64,000 nt of DNA, from NCBI RefSeq assembly GCF_037120725.1, contig NZ_JBBAXC010000016.1:1-64000 (forward strand). The letters are read 5' to 3'. Of the stretch, positions 47,662 to 56,286 are shown piece by piece; position 1 is the stretch's first letter; each line of letters opens with the position of its first letter. The stretch comes from Bacillus spongiae. Its GTDB lineage: Bacteria; Bacillota; Bacilli; Bacillales; Bacillaceae_K. The translations under genes and the position numbers were made by a program. The notes below the pieces were generated by a model, which saw nothing but the letters and a program-made list of their open reading frames with translations, ran no database searches and was not told the DNA's origin.

Positions 47662-47857
47662 TTCAGACACCTCCTATAATCATTGTCATTCATTTATACA
47701 TACAAGAAATTTTATCATGAATAGAGAAATGGGGCCAATTAAGATGGAGGAATAGGCGACTTTTACCACTTATGAAGGAAAATAACTCGGAAAAACTAAG
47801 TTCGAAACATCCCAGTGATTACCTTCACAATTATTAATGATGAAAGGGAGGGTGAAT

Positions 47858-48127
47858 ATGGCTACGAGAGAATCAGTTGAGGCTTGTTTACAGCAATGTG
47901 AGAATGCCATTCAAATTGCACAGCAGCAATATACAGCTGGAACAAAACAAGCGCATTACCACGATGAAGATTACTCCAATGCTCTTCAAGGGTTAGAAAA
48001 TGCAGCTAATGAATTGTTAAAAATGACCGATAGCGCCAGTCATCAGCAACGTGAGCAATTGCATCGTATGCGCCTTCAAGTGCAACAATTACAAAATGAA
48101 ATGATTTTATTAGACCATGATCATTAA
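47858..48127 (+). CDS. ytzC: DUF2524 family protein, YtzC type
   Basis: An 89-residue soluble helical protein, Gln- and His-rich (MATRESVEACLQQCENAIQ, then AQQQYTAGTKQAHYHDEDY and a coiled-coil LHRMRLQVQQLQNEM), matching the Bacillus YtzC/DUF2524 pattern. Function unknown. AAAGGGAGGG lies before ATG 47858; seven extra codons upstream would remove this spacing. It is followed 18 bases later by another small gene. Confidence 0.8.
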   Translation: MATRESVEACLQQCENAIQIAQQQYTAGTKQAHYHDEDYSNALQGLENAANELLKMTDSASHQQREQLHRMRLQVQQLQNEMILLDHDH

Positions 48128-48145
48128 ATTAAGGAGAGGTTAAAT

Positions 48146-48319
48146 TTGGTAAAATCACGTTCAAAGCAAAATAATCCAGAACAAAAAACACGATCCGCCG
48201 AACGGAGTCTAGATACTGAATTTGGTAAGGAGTATAATCCTGTAAAAGCAGCAAAGAAAAAATACGAAAAACAAAGTCAACCAATAACATCAAAACAACA
48301 TACAGAAATACCGGATTAA
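48146..48319 (+). CDS. Small basic hydrophilic protein, unrecognised
   Basis: A 57-residue product beginning MVKSRSKQNNPEQKTRSAER and continuing SLDTEFGKEYNPVKAAKKKY, rich in Lys, Gln and Ser and without hydrophobic segments. The start is TTG, seven bases after AAGGAGAGG. Composition and length remind one of minor small acid-soluble spore proteins, but I see no family signature, so the role is open. Operon with the DUF2524 gene; a short terminator follows at 48325. Confidence 0.65.
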   Translation: MVKSRSKQNNPEQKTRSAERSLDTEFGKEYNPVKAAKKKYEKQSQPITSKQHTEIPD

Positions 48320-48324
48320 CGATG

Positions 48325-48347
48325 AGCAGGGAAATCCTGCTTTTTTA
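48325..48347 (+). terminator. Intrinsic terminator
   Basis: AGCAGG-GAAAT-CCTGCT is a six-bp hairpin followed by six T. It ends the two small genes. Confidence 0.8.
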
Positions 48348-48399
48348 TATTTAAATTTTGATCCGTATTTTTCAGTGTGCTTCACAACTCTTGTCGTTT

Positions 48400-48575
48400 T
48401 TGAGAGTAGTGACGGTTGGACGTCTGTACTTAGGTTTCGTTCCTTAATGATGTCTAGCTTCGTCGACTTGGGGCTCGGGGTCAACTACCACCCCACGCAG
48501 GAAATCAGGATTTCCTGCGTGCTTCGTCAAATGCCTGTCGCTGCTGAGCGACCCGACTGCGCATTTCGGTGTTGC
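48400..48575. repeat. GC-richer structured intergenic element, possible dispersed repeat
   Basis: The base composition is clearly richer in G and C than the surrounding intergenic DNA. It contains a perfect hairpin ACGCAGGAAAT-CAGG-ATTTCCTGCGT (48495-48520) and a GGGGT...ACCACCCC pairing just before it. The string ATGTCTAGCTTCGTCGACTT resembles a repeat I have seen between genes of Bacillaceae. No coding frame is convincing. Confidence 0.5.
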
Positions 48576-48642
48576 ATATAGTATTAAAAACTATTAAAAT
48601 ACTTCTATTATCGAAATATATTTTAGAAGGGACGGTGCTTTT

Positions 48643-49833
48643 ATGCCAAGGGCGTTGTGGTTGCTTGTGCTCGGAATGGTCGTGAACGTTACAGGATCCT
48701 CTTTTTTATGGCCGTTAAATGCAATTTATATAAATGGGCATCTCGGTAAGTCTCTTACCGTTGCGGGGATTGTTTTAATGCTGAATGCCGGTGCTAGTGT
48801 CGTTGGAAATCTGATCGGTGGAATTCTTTTTGATAAACTTGGTGGGTATCGTTCGATCATGACTGGGATAGCCATTACGTTAGTTTCTTTAACAGGTCTA
48901 AATTTTTGGCATGAATGGCCGTACTATGTATTTTTTCTTCTGTTTATCGGTTTTGGGTCTGGTATAGTCTTTCCATCAATTTATGCGTTGGCCGGATCTG
49001 TTTGGAAAGAAGGAGGTAGGAGGGCATTTAATGCTATTTATGTAGCACAAAATGCAGGAGTAGCAATCGGAGCAGCACTAGGTGGAGTGGTTGCTGACTA
49101 TTCCTTTGATTATATCTTTTTAGCAAACTTGTCTATGTATCTAGTATTTTTCGTTATTGCATTTTTTGGATATCGAAATATTGCTCATCAGTCTGTACAA
49201 CAAACGAATGTGTTAAAAGAAAATAAGAAAATTATTAATAAAAATAAGTTCACTGCACTGTTAATACTATGTGGAGCCTACTTATTATGCTGGGTTGGAT
49301 ATGTACAATGGCAGTCAACCATTGCCACTTATACACAAGAAATTAACATATCATTAAAGCAGTATAGCATTTTGTGGACGATTAACGGTTTGATGATTGT
49401 GTTTGGACAACCTTTTCTTCGTCCGCTTATAAAGCGATTTGATCAAAATTTAAAAGGACAAATCATCTTAGGTATATCCATCTTTATGGTATCATTTGCT
49501 GTTGCAGGAAATGCCGGTGCCTTTAAAGGGTTTGTAGCAGCCATGGTGATTATCACAATTGGTGAAATGCTCGTATGGCCAGCTATACCGACAATTGCTA
49601 ATCAATTAGCTCCAAAAGGAAGAGAAGGTTTTTATCAAGGGATTGTTAATTCAACAGCGACAGGTGGGAGAATGATTGGTCCTCTGTTTGGTGGTATATT
49701 AGTTGATCTTTATGGAATGTCGATTTTATTTTATGTATTAATCGGATTGTTGATTATTGGAATTTTTCTGACCGTTTTCCATGACCGTCTGTTAAAGCGT
49801 AATGAAAACGTAACGGTATCGGAGTTTCTATAA
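48643..49833 (+). CDS. yttB: MFS transporter YttB
   Basis: A 396-residue MFS protein with about 12 membrane segments, motif A variant GGILFDKLGGYRS (59-71) and the N-terminal WPLNAIYINGHLGKSLTVAG pattern. Location near leuS and ytwF matches yttB of B. subtilis, described as a putative multidrug efflux protein. Substrate unknown. GAAGGGACGG precedes the ATG. It follows the GC-richer intergenic element and has no clear terminator before the leuS promoter. Confidence 0.8.
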   Translation: MPRALWLLVLGMVVNVTGSSFLWPLNAIYINGHLGKSLTVAGIVLMLNAGASVVGNLIGGILFDKLGGYRSIMTGIAITLVSLTGLNFWHEWPYYVFFLLFIGFGSGIVFPSIYALAGSVWKEGGRRAFNAIYVAQNAGVAIGAALGGVVADYSFDYIFLANLSMYLVFFVIAFFGYRNIAHQSVQQTNVLKENKKIINKNKFTALLILCGAYLLCWVGYVQWQSTIATYTQEINISLKQYSILWTINGLMIVFGQPFLRPLIKRFDQNLKGQIILGISIFMVSFAVAGNAGAFKGFVAAMVIITIGEMLVWPAIPTIANQLAPKGREGFYQGIVNSTATGGRMIGPLFGGILVDLYGMSILFYVLIGLLIIGIFLTVFHDRLLKRNENVTVSEFL

Positions 49834-49892
49834 TGTTTACTCTTTATAAATTGTGGATAAAATAAAAAAATCTACAAATGGTCCAATGGTAC

Positions 49893-49921
49893 TTGCAACT
49901 CAACTGAATATTGCATACAAT
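49893..49921 (+). promoter_or_regulatory. Sigma-A promoter of leuS
   Basis: TTGCAA (49893-49898), 17 bases, TACAAT (49916-49921), upstream of the T-box leader. Confidence 0.8.
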
Positions 49922-49950
49922 AAAAAACAAATCATATTTAATGCATTGAA

Positions 49951-50183
49951 AAGGAGTAGTAATGAATGACTTTCGTTATTAGAGAGTTGACGGGTGGTGC
50001 AAGTCAACCGAAAGGGTCATGAACTCGCCTTGGAGTTGTAAACATGAAATGAGTAGTGTTTACCGTTTGTCCGCGTTAAGGACTGTGAGCCGAGTGCATC
50101 TATTGCACTAATTTGGGTGGTACCGCGGGAGTATAAGTTAACCTCTCGTCCCATGTTTGATACATGGGGCGAGAGGTTTTTGT
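49951..50183 (+). ncRNA. T-box leader of leuS
   Basis: The T-box sequence GGGTGGTACCGCGG (50115-50128) is exact and pairs with the acceptor end of uncharged tRNA. Stem I begins near AGAGAGTTGACGGGTGG (49981-). A CTC leucine codon at 50024-50026 is the likely specifier. The antiterminator competes with the terminator at 50140. Confidence 0.95.
50140..50183 (+). terminator. T-box terminator before leuS
   Basis: AACCTCTCGTCCCATG and CATGGGGCGAGAGGTT pair with a short loop and are followed by TTTTTG. Confidence 0.93.
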
Positions 50184-50294
50184 TTTATTTAAAAACAAAA
50201 TAACATTTCTCGTTGCCTTATCAGTCGTATTAGGGCAGTTGGTTCATACACTCAACTTCGATGCTATTTTTACTTAAAAAAGGAGGAGTCACCT

Positions 50295-52703
50295 ATGAGT
50301 TATAAACATGGTGAAATTGAAAAAAAGTGGCAACACTACTGGGAAGAACAAAACACGTATAAAACAAGTGAGGATGCTGACAAGCCTAAATTTTATGCAT
50401 TAGACATGTTCCCGTATCCATCAGGTGCTGGACTACATGTAGGGCATCCAGAAGGCTTTACTGCAACGGATATTCTCTCAAGAATGAAGCGTATGCAAGG
50501 CTATAATGTTCTTCATCCAATGGGGTGGGATGCATTTGGTCTTCCTGCCGAACAATATGCGCTTGATACAGGAAATGATCCAGCCGAATTTACAAAAGTG
50601 AATATTGATAATTTTCGTAGGCAGATAAAGTCATTAGGTTTTTCTTATGATTGGGACCGTGAAGTGAACACGACGGACAAAAATTATTATAAATGGACAC
50701 AATGGATTTTCACCAAACTTTATGAAAAAGGATTGGCATATGTGGATGAAATTCCGGTGAACTGGTGTCCAGCGCTTGGAACTGTATTGGCGAATGAAGA
50801 AGTCATTGATGGAAAAAGTGAGCGCGGGGGGCATCCTGTTGAGCGTCGACCTATGCGCCAATGGATGCTAAAAATTACTGCCTATGCTGATCGTTTACTT
50901 GAAGACCTTGAAGAGTTGGATTGGCCAGAAAGCATTAAGGATATGCAGAGGAACTGGATTGGACGTTCAGAGGGTGGAGAAGTCATCTTTAAGGTTGATG
51001 GACATAACGAAACATTGGCTGTGTTTACGACTCGTCCTGATACCATATTTGGAGCCACATACGCGGTGCTAGCACCTGAACATCCTTTAGTAGAAAAGAT
51101 TACAACTTCCGACCAAAAAGTAGAGGTTGAGACTTATATTGATTCTATTAAATCAAAAAGTGACCTTGAACGCACAGATCTTGCGAAAGACAAAACAGGT
51201 GTTTTTACAGGTGCCTATACGATTAACCCAGCAAATGGGGAAAAAATGCCGATTTGGATTGCCGATTATGTGCTTATGAGTTACGGTTCTGGTGCTATTA
51301 TGGCCGTACCTGCCCATGATGAGCGTGATTTTGAATTCGCTCAAAAATTTGATCTACCAATTAAAGAAGTAGTAGTAGGTGGGGACATTACAAAAGAAGC
51401 ATATACGGGTGAAGGTAAGCACATCAATTCTGATTTCCTGAATGGTCTAGATAAAGAAGAGGCAATTAAAAAAGCACTTGTATGGCTTGAAGAAAACGAA
51501 ATCGGTTCTAAGAAAACGACTTACCGCCTTCGTGATTGGCTATTTAGTCGTCAACGTTATTGGGGTGAACCGATTCCAGTTATTCACTGGGAGGATGGAA
51601 CAAGTACGGTTGTAAAAGAAGAAGATCTTCCACTAGTACTTCCAAAAACAACGGAAATCAAGCCATCTGGTACAGGAGAATCACCACTTGCAAATATTGA
51701 TGAATGGGTAAATGTTGTCGATCCTGAAACAGGGAAAAAAGGTCGTCGTGAAACAAATACAATGCCTCAGTGGGCGGGTAGCTGCTGGTATTATCTACGT
51801 TATATCGATCCGGATAATGCAGAACAACTAGCTGACCCTGAAAAGCTGAAAAAATGGCTTCCTGTGGATATGTATATTGGGGGAGCTGAGCATGCTGTTC
51901 TTCATTTGCTCTATGCTCGTTTCTGGCATAAATTCCTCTATGATATTGGAGTTGTTCCTACAAAAGAGCCATTCCAAAAGCTATTTAATCAAGGAATGAT
52001 CTTAGGGGAAAATAATGAAAAAATGAGTAAGTCAAAAGGAAATGTTGTCAACCCAGATGAAATTGTAGAGAGTCATGGTGCTGATACACTTCGACTTTAT
52101 GAGATGTTTATGGGACCACTAGATGCCTCAATTGCCTGGTCTGCTACAGGTCTTGATGGTGCTCGTCGTTTTATTGACCGCGTTTGGCGTCTAATGGTTG
52201 AAGAAAACGGAAGCTTAAGTAGTAAAATCAAGGATACGAGCAATGGTAAGCTTGATAAAGTGTACCATCAAACCGTTAAGAAAGTTACAGAGGATTATGA
52301 AGGTCTTCGCTTTAATACAGGGATATCTCAATTGATGGTATTTATTAATGATGCTTATAAAACCGATGTACTTCCAAAAGAATATATGGAAGGATTCGTG
52401 AAGCTTCTCGCACCAATTACCCCTCATATTGCAGAAGAGCTTTGGAGCAAGCTAGGAAATGAAGGGACGATTTCTTATGAAGCTTGGCCTACTTTCGATG
52501 AGGGAAAACTTGTAGATAATGAAGTTGAGATTGTTGTACAAATTAATGGTAAGGTTCGTGCAAAACTATTGGTTTCTCGTGAAGCAACTCGTGAGGAGCT
52601 TGAGAAACAAGCATTGGCAGAAGTACAAGAAACAATTGAAGGAAAAACGGTTCGAAAAGTGATTGCTGTTCCTGGAAAACTCGTTAATATTGTTGCGAAT
52701 TAA
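50295..52703 (+). CDS. leuS: Leucyl-tRNA synthetase
   Basis: Class I aminoacyl-tRNA synthetase of 802 residues, the usual bacterial length. The HIGH-type motif is HVGH (48-51), and KMSKS is at 576-580 ([10 protein letters not shown]). The editing domain (about 220-420, with [12 protein letters not shown]) is complete. AGGAGGAGTCACCT precedes the ATG. Expression is controlled by the leucine T-box upstream. A terminator follows directly after the stop. Confidence 0.98.
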   Translation: MSYKHGEIEKKWQHYWEEQNTYKTSEDADKPKFYALDMFPYPSGAGLHVGHPEGFTATDILSRMKRMQGYNVLHPMGWDAFGLPAEQYALDTGNDPAEFTKVNIDNFRRQIKSLGFSYDWDREVNTTDKNYYKWTQWIFTKLYEKGLAYVDEIPVNWCPALGTVLANEEVIDGKSERGGHPVERRPMRQWMLKITAYADRLLEDLEELDWPESIKDMQRNWIGRSEGGEVIFKVDGHNETLAVFTTRPDTIFGATYAVLAPEHPLVEKITTSDQKVEVETYIDSIKSKSDLERTDLAKDKTGVFTGAYTINPANGEKMPIWIADYVLMSYGSGAIMAVPAHDERDFEFAQKFDLPIKEVVVGGDITKEAYTGEGKHINSDFLNGLDKEEAIKKALVWLEENEIGSKKTTYRLRDWLFSRQRYWGEPIPVIHWEDGTSTVVKEEDLPLVLPKTTEIKPSGTGESPLANIDEWVNVVDPETGKKGRRETNTMPQWAGSCWYYLRYIDPDNAEQLADPEKLKKWLPVDMYIGGAEHAVLHLLYARFWHKFLYDIGVVPTKEPFQKLFNQGMILGENNEKMSKSKGNVVNPDEIVESHGADTLRLYEMFMGPLDASIAWSATGLDGARRFIDRVWRLMVEENGSLSSKIKDTSNGKLDKVYHQTVKKVTEDYEGLRFNTGISQLMVFINDAYKTDVLPKEYMEGFVKLLAPITPHIAEELWSKLGNEGTISYEAWPTFDEGKLVDNEVEIVVQINGKVRAKLLVSREATREELEKQALAEVQETIEGKTVRKVIAVPGKLVNIVAN

Positions 52704-52707
52704 TCAT

Positions 52708-52740
52708 AATGAAGCAGGGTATCCTGCTTCATTATTGTTT
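52708..52740 (+). terminator. Intrinsic terminator of leuS
   Basis: AATGAAGCAGG-GTAT-CCTGCTTCATT is an 11-bp perfect hairpin followed by ATTGTTT. Confidence 0.85.
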
Positions 52741-52774
52741 ATCAATAGATAATAATTTTGTTAGGAGGGGGAGT

Positions 52775-53560
52775 ATGATCAGAAGGCTAAATGGGGATGA
52801 TCACCGTCAAGTAATGAATTTGCTTCAGCCTAAGTCAGCTGAAAACCTATTTATTATTGGGGATATTGAAGCATATGGCTACGAACAAGATTTTCAGATG
52901 CTGTGGGGGGATTTTGATTCTGAGGAGAATCTTAGAGGCGTATTGCTAAAATATGAAGAGAACTATATTCCTTATGCAAGTGAAATGTTTGATGTCAAGG
53001 GATTTTCAAATATTATAAACAAAGATCAATACTGGACGATGCTATCAGGGCTTAAAAGAATCACAAGTATGTTTCAACCTTTTCTTAACAGGAAGCTTAT
53101 AAAGAAAAGAGAATTATTTTATGCGAAGTGTTATACAGCTGATAAGCTTATTCTTCAAGACATGGAAAGCGTGAAAAAAGCTAATGTGGATCATATTGAG
53201 GAGATTGTAGACTTATATGATCAAATACCCGAATTTGAAAGTACTGAAGGTGTAGAAAGGAAAAGGCGTAATATGGTTGAAGGGGTATCCAGGACTTATT
53301 TTATCGAGCGCGACGGTAAAATGATTGCGGCTGCTTCAACTGCGGCAGAAAATACACTATCTGCTATGGTCGTAGGAGTGTGTACACTGCCAGCCTATCA
53401 GAAACAGGGTTATGCAACGAGATGTATAAGTAAGTTGACAGCTGATGTGCTAGCAGAAGGGAAAGAACTTTGCTTATTTTATGATAATCCTGATGCAGGT
53501 AAAATATATAAAAGATTAGGTTTTGAAGAGATAGATGAATGGGTGATTTATCGTTATTAA
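52775..53560 (+). CDS. GNAT family acetyltransferase
   Basis: A 261-residue protein. The C-terminal part carries a GNAT fold: VVGVCTLPAYQKQGYATRCISKLTAD is the acetyl-CoA region, and LFYDNPDAGKIYKRLGFEEIDEW the end. The N-terminal half is a helical domain seen in larger Bacillus GNAT proteins. Substrate unknown. The ATG at 52775 lies six bases after AGGAGGGG; a longer frame would start within the leuS terminator and is excluded. Confidence 0.85.
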   Translation: MIRRLNGDDHRQVMNLLQPKSAENLFIIGDIEAYGYEQDFQMLWGDFDSEENLRGVLLKYEENYIPYASEMFDVKGFSNIINKDQYWTMLSGLKRITSMFQPFLNRKLIKKRELFYAKCYTADKLILQDMESVKKANVDHIEEIVDLYDQIPEFESTEGVERKRRNMVEGVSRTYFIERDGKMIAAASTAAENTLSAMVVGVCTLPAYQKQGYATRCISKLTADVLAEGKELCLFYDNPDAGKIYKRLGFEEIDEWVIYRY

Positions 53561-53640
53561 GCACTTAAAAGCCTAGAGTTTTAATCCTTCTAACGGCTTT
53601 GCTATAATAAGGGCATGTGAACAAGAAAGGGTGATGAGTG

Positions 53641-53955
53641 GTGGATCAAATTAAAACAATTACGCCTGAAGAGCTACAAAGAAAAATTCAAAATGGTGAA
53701 GAGCTTTATCTTGTAGATGTTAGAGAAGATGAAGAAGTGGCAGAAGGAATGGTGAAGGAAGCAAAGCACATTCCGATGGGGACAATTCCTGAGTCATTAG
53801 ACCAATTCGAGAAAGAAAAGGAATATATTTTTATTTGTCGTTCAGGTCGTCGAAGTGAAAATGTTTGCTATTTTATGCAGGATCAAGGCTTCAAAGTGGC
53901 GAATATGGAAGGCGGAATGCTAGAATGGGCTGGGGAAACTCAACGCAAAGCATAA
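53641..53955 (+). CDS. ytwF: Single-domain rhodanese-like sulfurtransferase YtwF
   Basis: A 104-residue rhodanese with VDVRE (25-29) and the active-site loop CRSGRRS with Cys66. It transfers sulfane sulfur, possibly to tRNA thiolation or detoxification; specific partners are not visible. GTG 53641 is nine bases after AGGG; GTG at 53638 is an equal alternative and adds one residue. A TATAAT lies at 53603 without a clear -35. Confidence 0.92.
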   Translation: MDQIKTITPEELQRKIQNGEELYLVDVREDEEVAEGMVKEAKHIPMGTIPESLDQFEKEKEYIFICRSGRRSENVCYFMQDQGFKVANMEGGMLEWAGETQRKA

Positions 53956-54198
53956 TTACATAATTATTGCTGAAAAGAATAACCTCAGCTTGTTTAAAAG
54001 TTATTAATTAGCAAAATTCTATAAATGGAGCACTTAATTTCTATCTTTCTTAGTAGACGTTTTGTGTAAGGGTTATTTTCCTATTTTTTATGAATTTTAT
54101 GTAAAATGGGGAAGAAGCCCTCACAAATTGATACTAGCTTAATATGATAGTTAGTGTACAAGCTTCTCCGTGTCAAAAAGCTTAGTACTACTCCTTTG
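53956..54198. other. Intergenic region, possible small RNA
   Basis: There is no gene here, yet a strong terminator follows at 54199. TAAAAT near 54102 could be a -10. A short transcript from about 54110 to 54238 would be possible. This is weak evidence only. Confidence 0.3.
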
Positions 54199-54238
54199 AA
54201 ACACCCGACTCGTTGTAGTGGGGTGTTTATTTTTTCTT
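54199..54238 (+). terminator. Intrinsic terminator without an upstream gene
   Basis: AAACACCC and GGGTGTTT pair with a loop of 14 bases followed by ATTTTTTC. It is 240 bases after the ytwF stop. Confidence 0.75.
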
Positions 54239-54303
54239 TCAAATACGATGGTTTCGAATTGTTTCAAAATCATTTGATCTTATTCTTTGAGATTAAATTA
54301 CAT

Positions 54304-54345
54304 AAAAGAAACCCTCTGAAATGGCTATTCAGGGGGGTTCTTTTT
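54304..54345. terminator. Terminator of sspH, imperfect stem
   Basis: AAAAGAAACCCTCTGA and TCAGGGGGGTTCTTTT form a stem with two mismatches; A and T runs border both sides. On the minus strand it ends sspH. Confidence 0.8.
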
Positions 54346-54357
54346 AAGTGTCAGCTT

Positions 54358-54537
54358 TTACGCTTCTTCTAAGTCAGCGATGGAAACTTGTGTACGTTCT
54401 TCTAATGGGCCTCTAAGGTGAACAGTTGCCATTTTTCCATCTTCGTGAAGTTCATCAATCCATACGGAAGCGCCATTGAATTTCACTTCAATTTCAGCTG
54501 ATGATGAGAAGATTTGTTTGGCTCTATGTAAATCCAT
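54358..54537 (-). CDS. sspH: H-type small acid-soluble spore protein
   Basis: A 59-residue product beginning MDLHRAKQIFSSSAEIEVKF and continuing NGASVWIDELHED, the pattern of SspH-type minor SASPs (RAKQI...VKFNG..VWI..). These proteins are made in the forespore and packed in the core. AAGGAGGG lies six bases before the ATG. A sigma-G-type promoter lies 30 bases upstream and a terminator directly downstream, so it is a single-gene unit. Confidence 0.88.
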   Translation of the reverse strand: MDLHRAKQIFSSSAEIEVKFNGASVWIDELHEDGKMATVHLRGPLEERTQVSIADLEEA

Positions 54538-54573
54538 TTAAATCCCTCCTTGTTCAGATAAAAATTTCCATTC

Positions 54574-54602
54574 TAGTATGTGTGTTTTTTTCTTTCTTAT
54601 TC
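54574..54602 (-). promoter_or_regulatory. Sigma-G-type promoter of sspH
   Basis: On the minus strand GAATA (54602-54598), 17 bases, CATACTA (54580-54574). This fits the sigma-G consensus GHATR and CATNHTA. It gives a leader of about 30 bases before sspH. Confidence 0.8.
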
Positions 54603-54674
54603 TTTTTTAGTAAACAAGAATAATGACTCACTCGTAAAATAGAATGGTATAAAACAGGACAAGGAGGTGTAAGA

Positions 54675-54857
54675 GTGCTACAGGTTAGACTATTTGATTA
54701 TGAGCACGAACAGGATTTACAAAAAGAATTAAATGCTTTTTTAGCAGGTTTTTCTTCTCGAGATATTATTGATATTAAATATAATGTTTCCGCTGCCACG
54801 ACGGATAAGGAACAAATTTATTGTTTTTCAGCTATGGTAATCTACCAAGCAAAATAA
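54675..54857 (+). CDS. cse60: Sporulation protein Cse60
   Basis: A 60-residue protein beginning MLQVRLFDYEHEQDLQKELN with IIDIKYNVSAA and QIYCFSAMVIY, the pattern of Cse60, a small protein expressed under the mother-cell sigma-E in B. subtilis. Its function is unknown. The start is GTG, seven bases after AAGGAGGTG. No clear sigma-E promoter was identified in the short space to sspH. Divergent from sspH, so the two spore genes sit back to back. Confidence 0.85.
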   Translation: MLQVRLFDYEHEQDLQKELNAFLAGFSSRDIIDIKYNVSAATTDKEQIYCFSAMVIYQAK

Positions 54858-54883
54858 GAGCAAGCTAATAAGTAATTCTGCTA

Positions 54884-56140
54884 TTAGCAATAAAATGCAG
54901 CATTCAATCCAGCCAATCGCCCTGTCACTAGAGCTGAGGTAATGTTATATCCTCCCGTATAGCCATGAATATCTAGAACTTCTCCACATAAATATAATCC
55001 ATTCACTTTTTTGGAAGCCATTGTCTTCGGTTCAATTTCCTTTACTGAAATTCCTCCGCCGGTTACAAAGGCTTTATCGAGTGGGAGCGTTCCGTGAATC
55101 TTAATTTTAAATTGTTTACTTAATGAGGCAATCCTTCTTTTAGTTTCTAGTGAAATATGCCCTCCCTGCTCTGATGGGTTGATTTCACATTGCTCAAGTA
55201 AAAATAATAAATATCGTTCAGGAAGTAGTCCTTTTAAACTATTTTTTATCGCTTTTTTCGGTTCGTCACCAAGTAAGCGATGGATTTTTTCGGCTATTTT
55301 GTGTTCATTTTGGTCGGGTAGTGCGTCAATTGACATGTAGACGAAATCATTTTTACTTTTTTTCAATTCCTTTACAACGTATTGTGAACAACGTAAAATA
55401 GCCGGTCCAGATAGACCAAAATGGGTAAAAAGCATGTCCATTCTATGTGTGACGACAGGTTTTCCGCGCTTATTAAGGACACTTACCCCGACATCTCTAA
55501 GGGCAAGTCCTTGCAGTGTTTTATCCTTTATAAATTCTTCCTTTGATGTGAGTGGTACTTCTGTAGGGAATAATTCTGTGATAGTATGTCCGGCTTTTTC
55601 TGCCCATGGATAGCCATCACCAGTAGAGCCAGTATGTGGCACGGATTTTCCGCCAACGGCTATGACTACTGCTTTACAAGGGATTTTCTCTTTATCTTGA
55701 AGTAAAATTCCTTCTGTACGACCTTCTTTATAGAGGATATCCTTAACAGGAGTATTTGTTTTCACTACTACGTTTAGCTCTTTTAAGCGATTTAAAAGTG
55801 CATCCACAACCGATTGAGCTTTATCCGAAACTGGGAACATTCGACCATGATCTTCCTCCTTTAATTTCACGCCAAGATTTTCAAAAAACGTGATAATATC
55901 CTCATTATTAAATACGGAAAAAGCACTATACAGGAATCGGCCATTTCCTGGTATATGACGAATGATCTCTTCTATTGGGAGGCGATTTGTCACGTTACAT
56001 CTTCCACCGCCAGATATGGCAAGTTTTCTTCCTAATTTATTCCCTTTATCGATAAGGAGGACTTTTTTACCTTGTTCTCCAGCTGCGATGGCAGCCATTA
56101 AACCAGAAGGGCCCCCACCAATTACTACAACATCATACAT
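54884..56140 (-). CDS. ytfP: HI0933-family FAD-dependent oxidoreductase YtfP
   Basis: A 418-residue flavoprotein with the FAD motif [14 protein letters not shown] (4-17), the family motif [10 protein letters not shown] (44-53) and the C-terminal FAD segment [19 protein letters not shown]. The reaction is not known for this family. GGTGA lies before the ATG, a modest site. Convergent with cse60; the stop lies in a short TATTAGC inverted repeat. Confidence 0.9.
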   Translation of the reverse strand: MYDVVVIGGGPSGLMAAIAAGEQGKKVLLIDKGNKLGRKLAISGGGRCNVTNRLPIEEIIRHIPGNGRFLYSAFSVFNNEDIITFFENLGVKLKEEDHGRMFPVSDKAQSVVDALLNRLKELNVVVKTNTPVKDILYKEGRTEGILLQDKEKIPCKAVVIAVGGKSVPHTGSTGDGYPWAEKAGHTITELFPTEVPLTSKEEFIKDKTLQGLALRDVGVSVLNKRGKPVVTHRMDMLFTHFGLSGPAILRCSQYVVKELKKSKNDFVYMSIDALPDQNEHKIAEKIHRLLGDEPKKAIKNSLKGLLPERYLLFLLEQCEINPSEQGGHISLETKRRIASLSKQFKIKIHGTLPLDKAFVTGGGISVKEIEPKTMASKKVNGLYLCGEVLDIHGYTGGYNITSALVTGRLAGLNAAFYC

Positions 56141-56286
56141 ATGTATTCACCAACTTTTTTAAGCTTTTCTTATTTTATAATGGTTTGTAAAGTCAAGCAA
56201 ATGTTACGAAAAAAATTGTCATTCTCTCTATAGAGGTGTAAACTACAAAAAGATAAACATTTTGTCAAAGATTGTAGGGAGAATAC

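Noticed and set aside
54154-54372. 72-codon plus-strand frame between ytwF and sspH
   Set aside because: It spans two terminator hairpins and overlaps the end of sspH; the start lacks a ribosome site.
54864-54888. GCTAATA/TATTAGC inverted repeat at the end of ytfP
   Set aside because: Only seven pairs, no T-run on either side, and it includes the ytfP stop codon; not enough for a terminator call.
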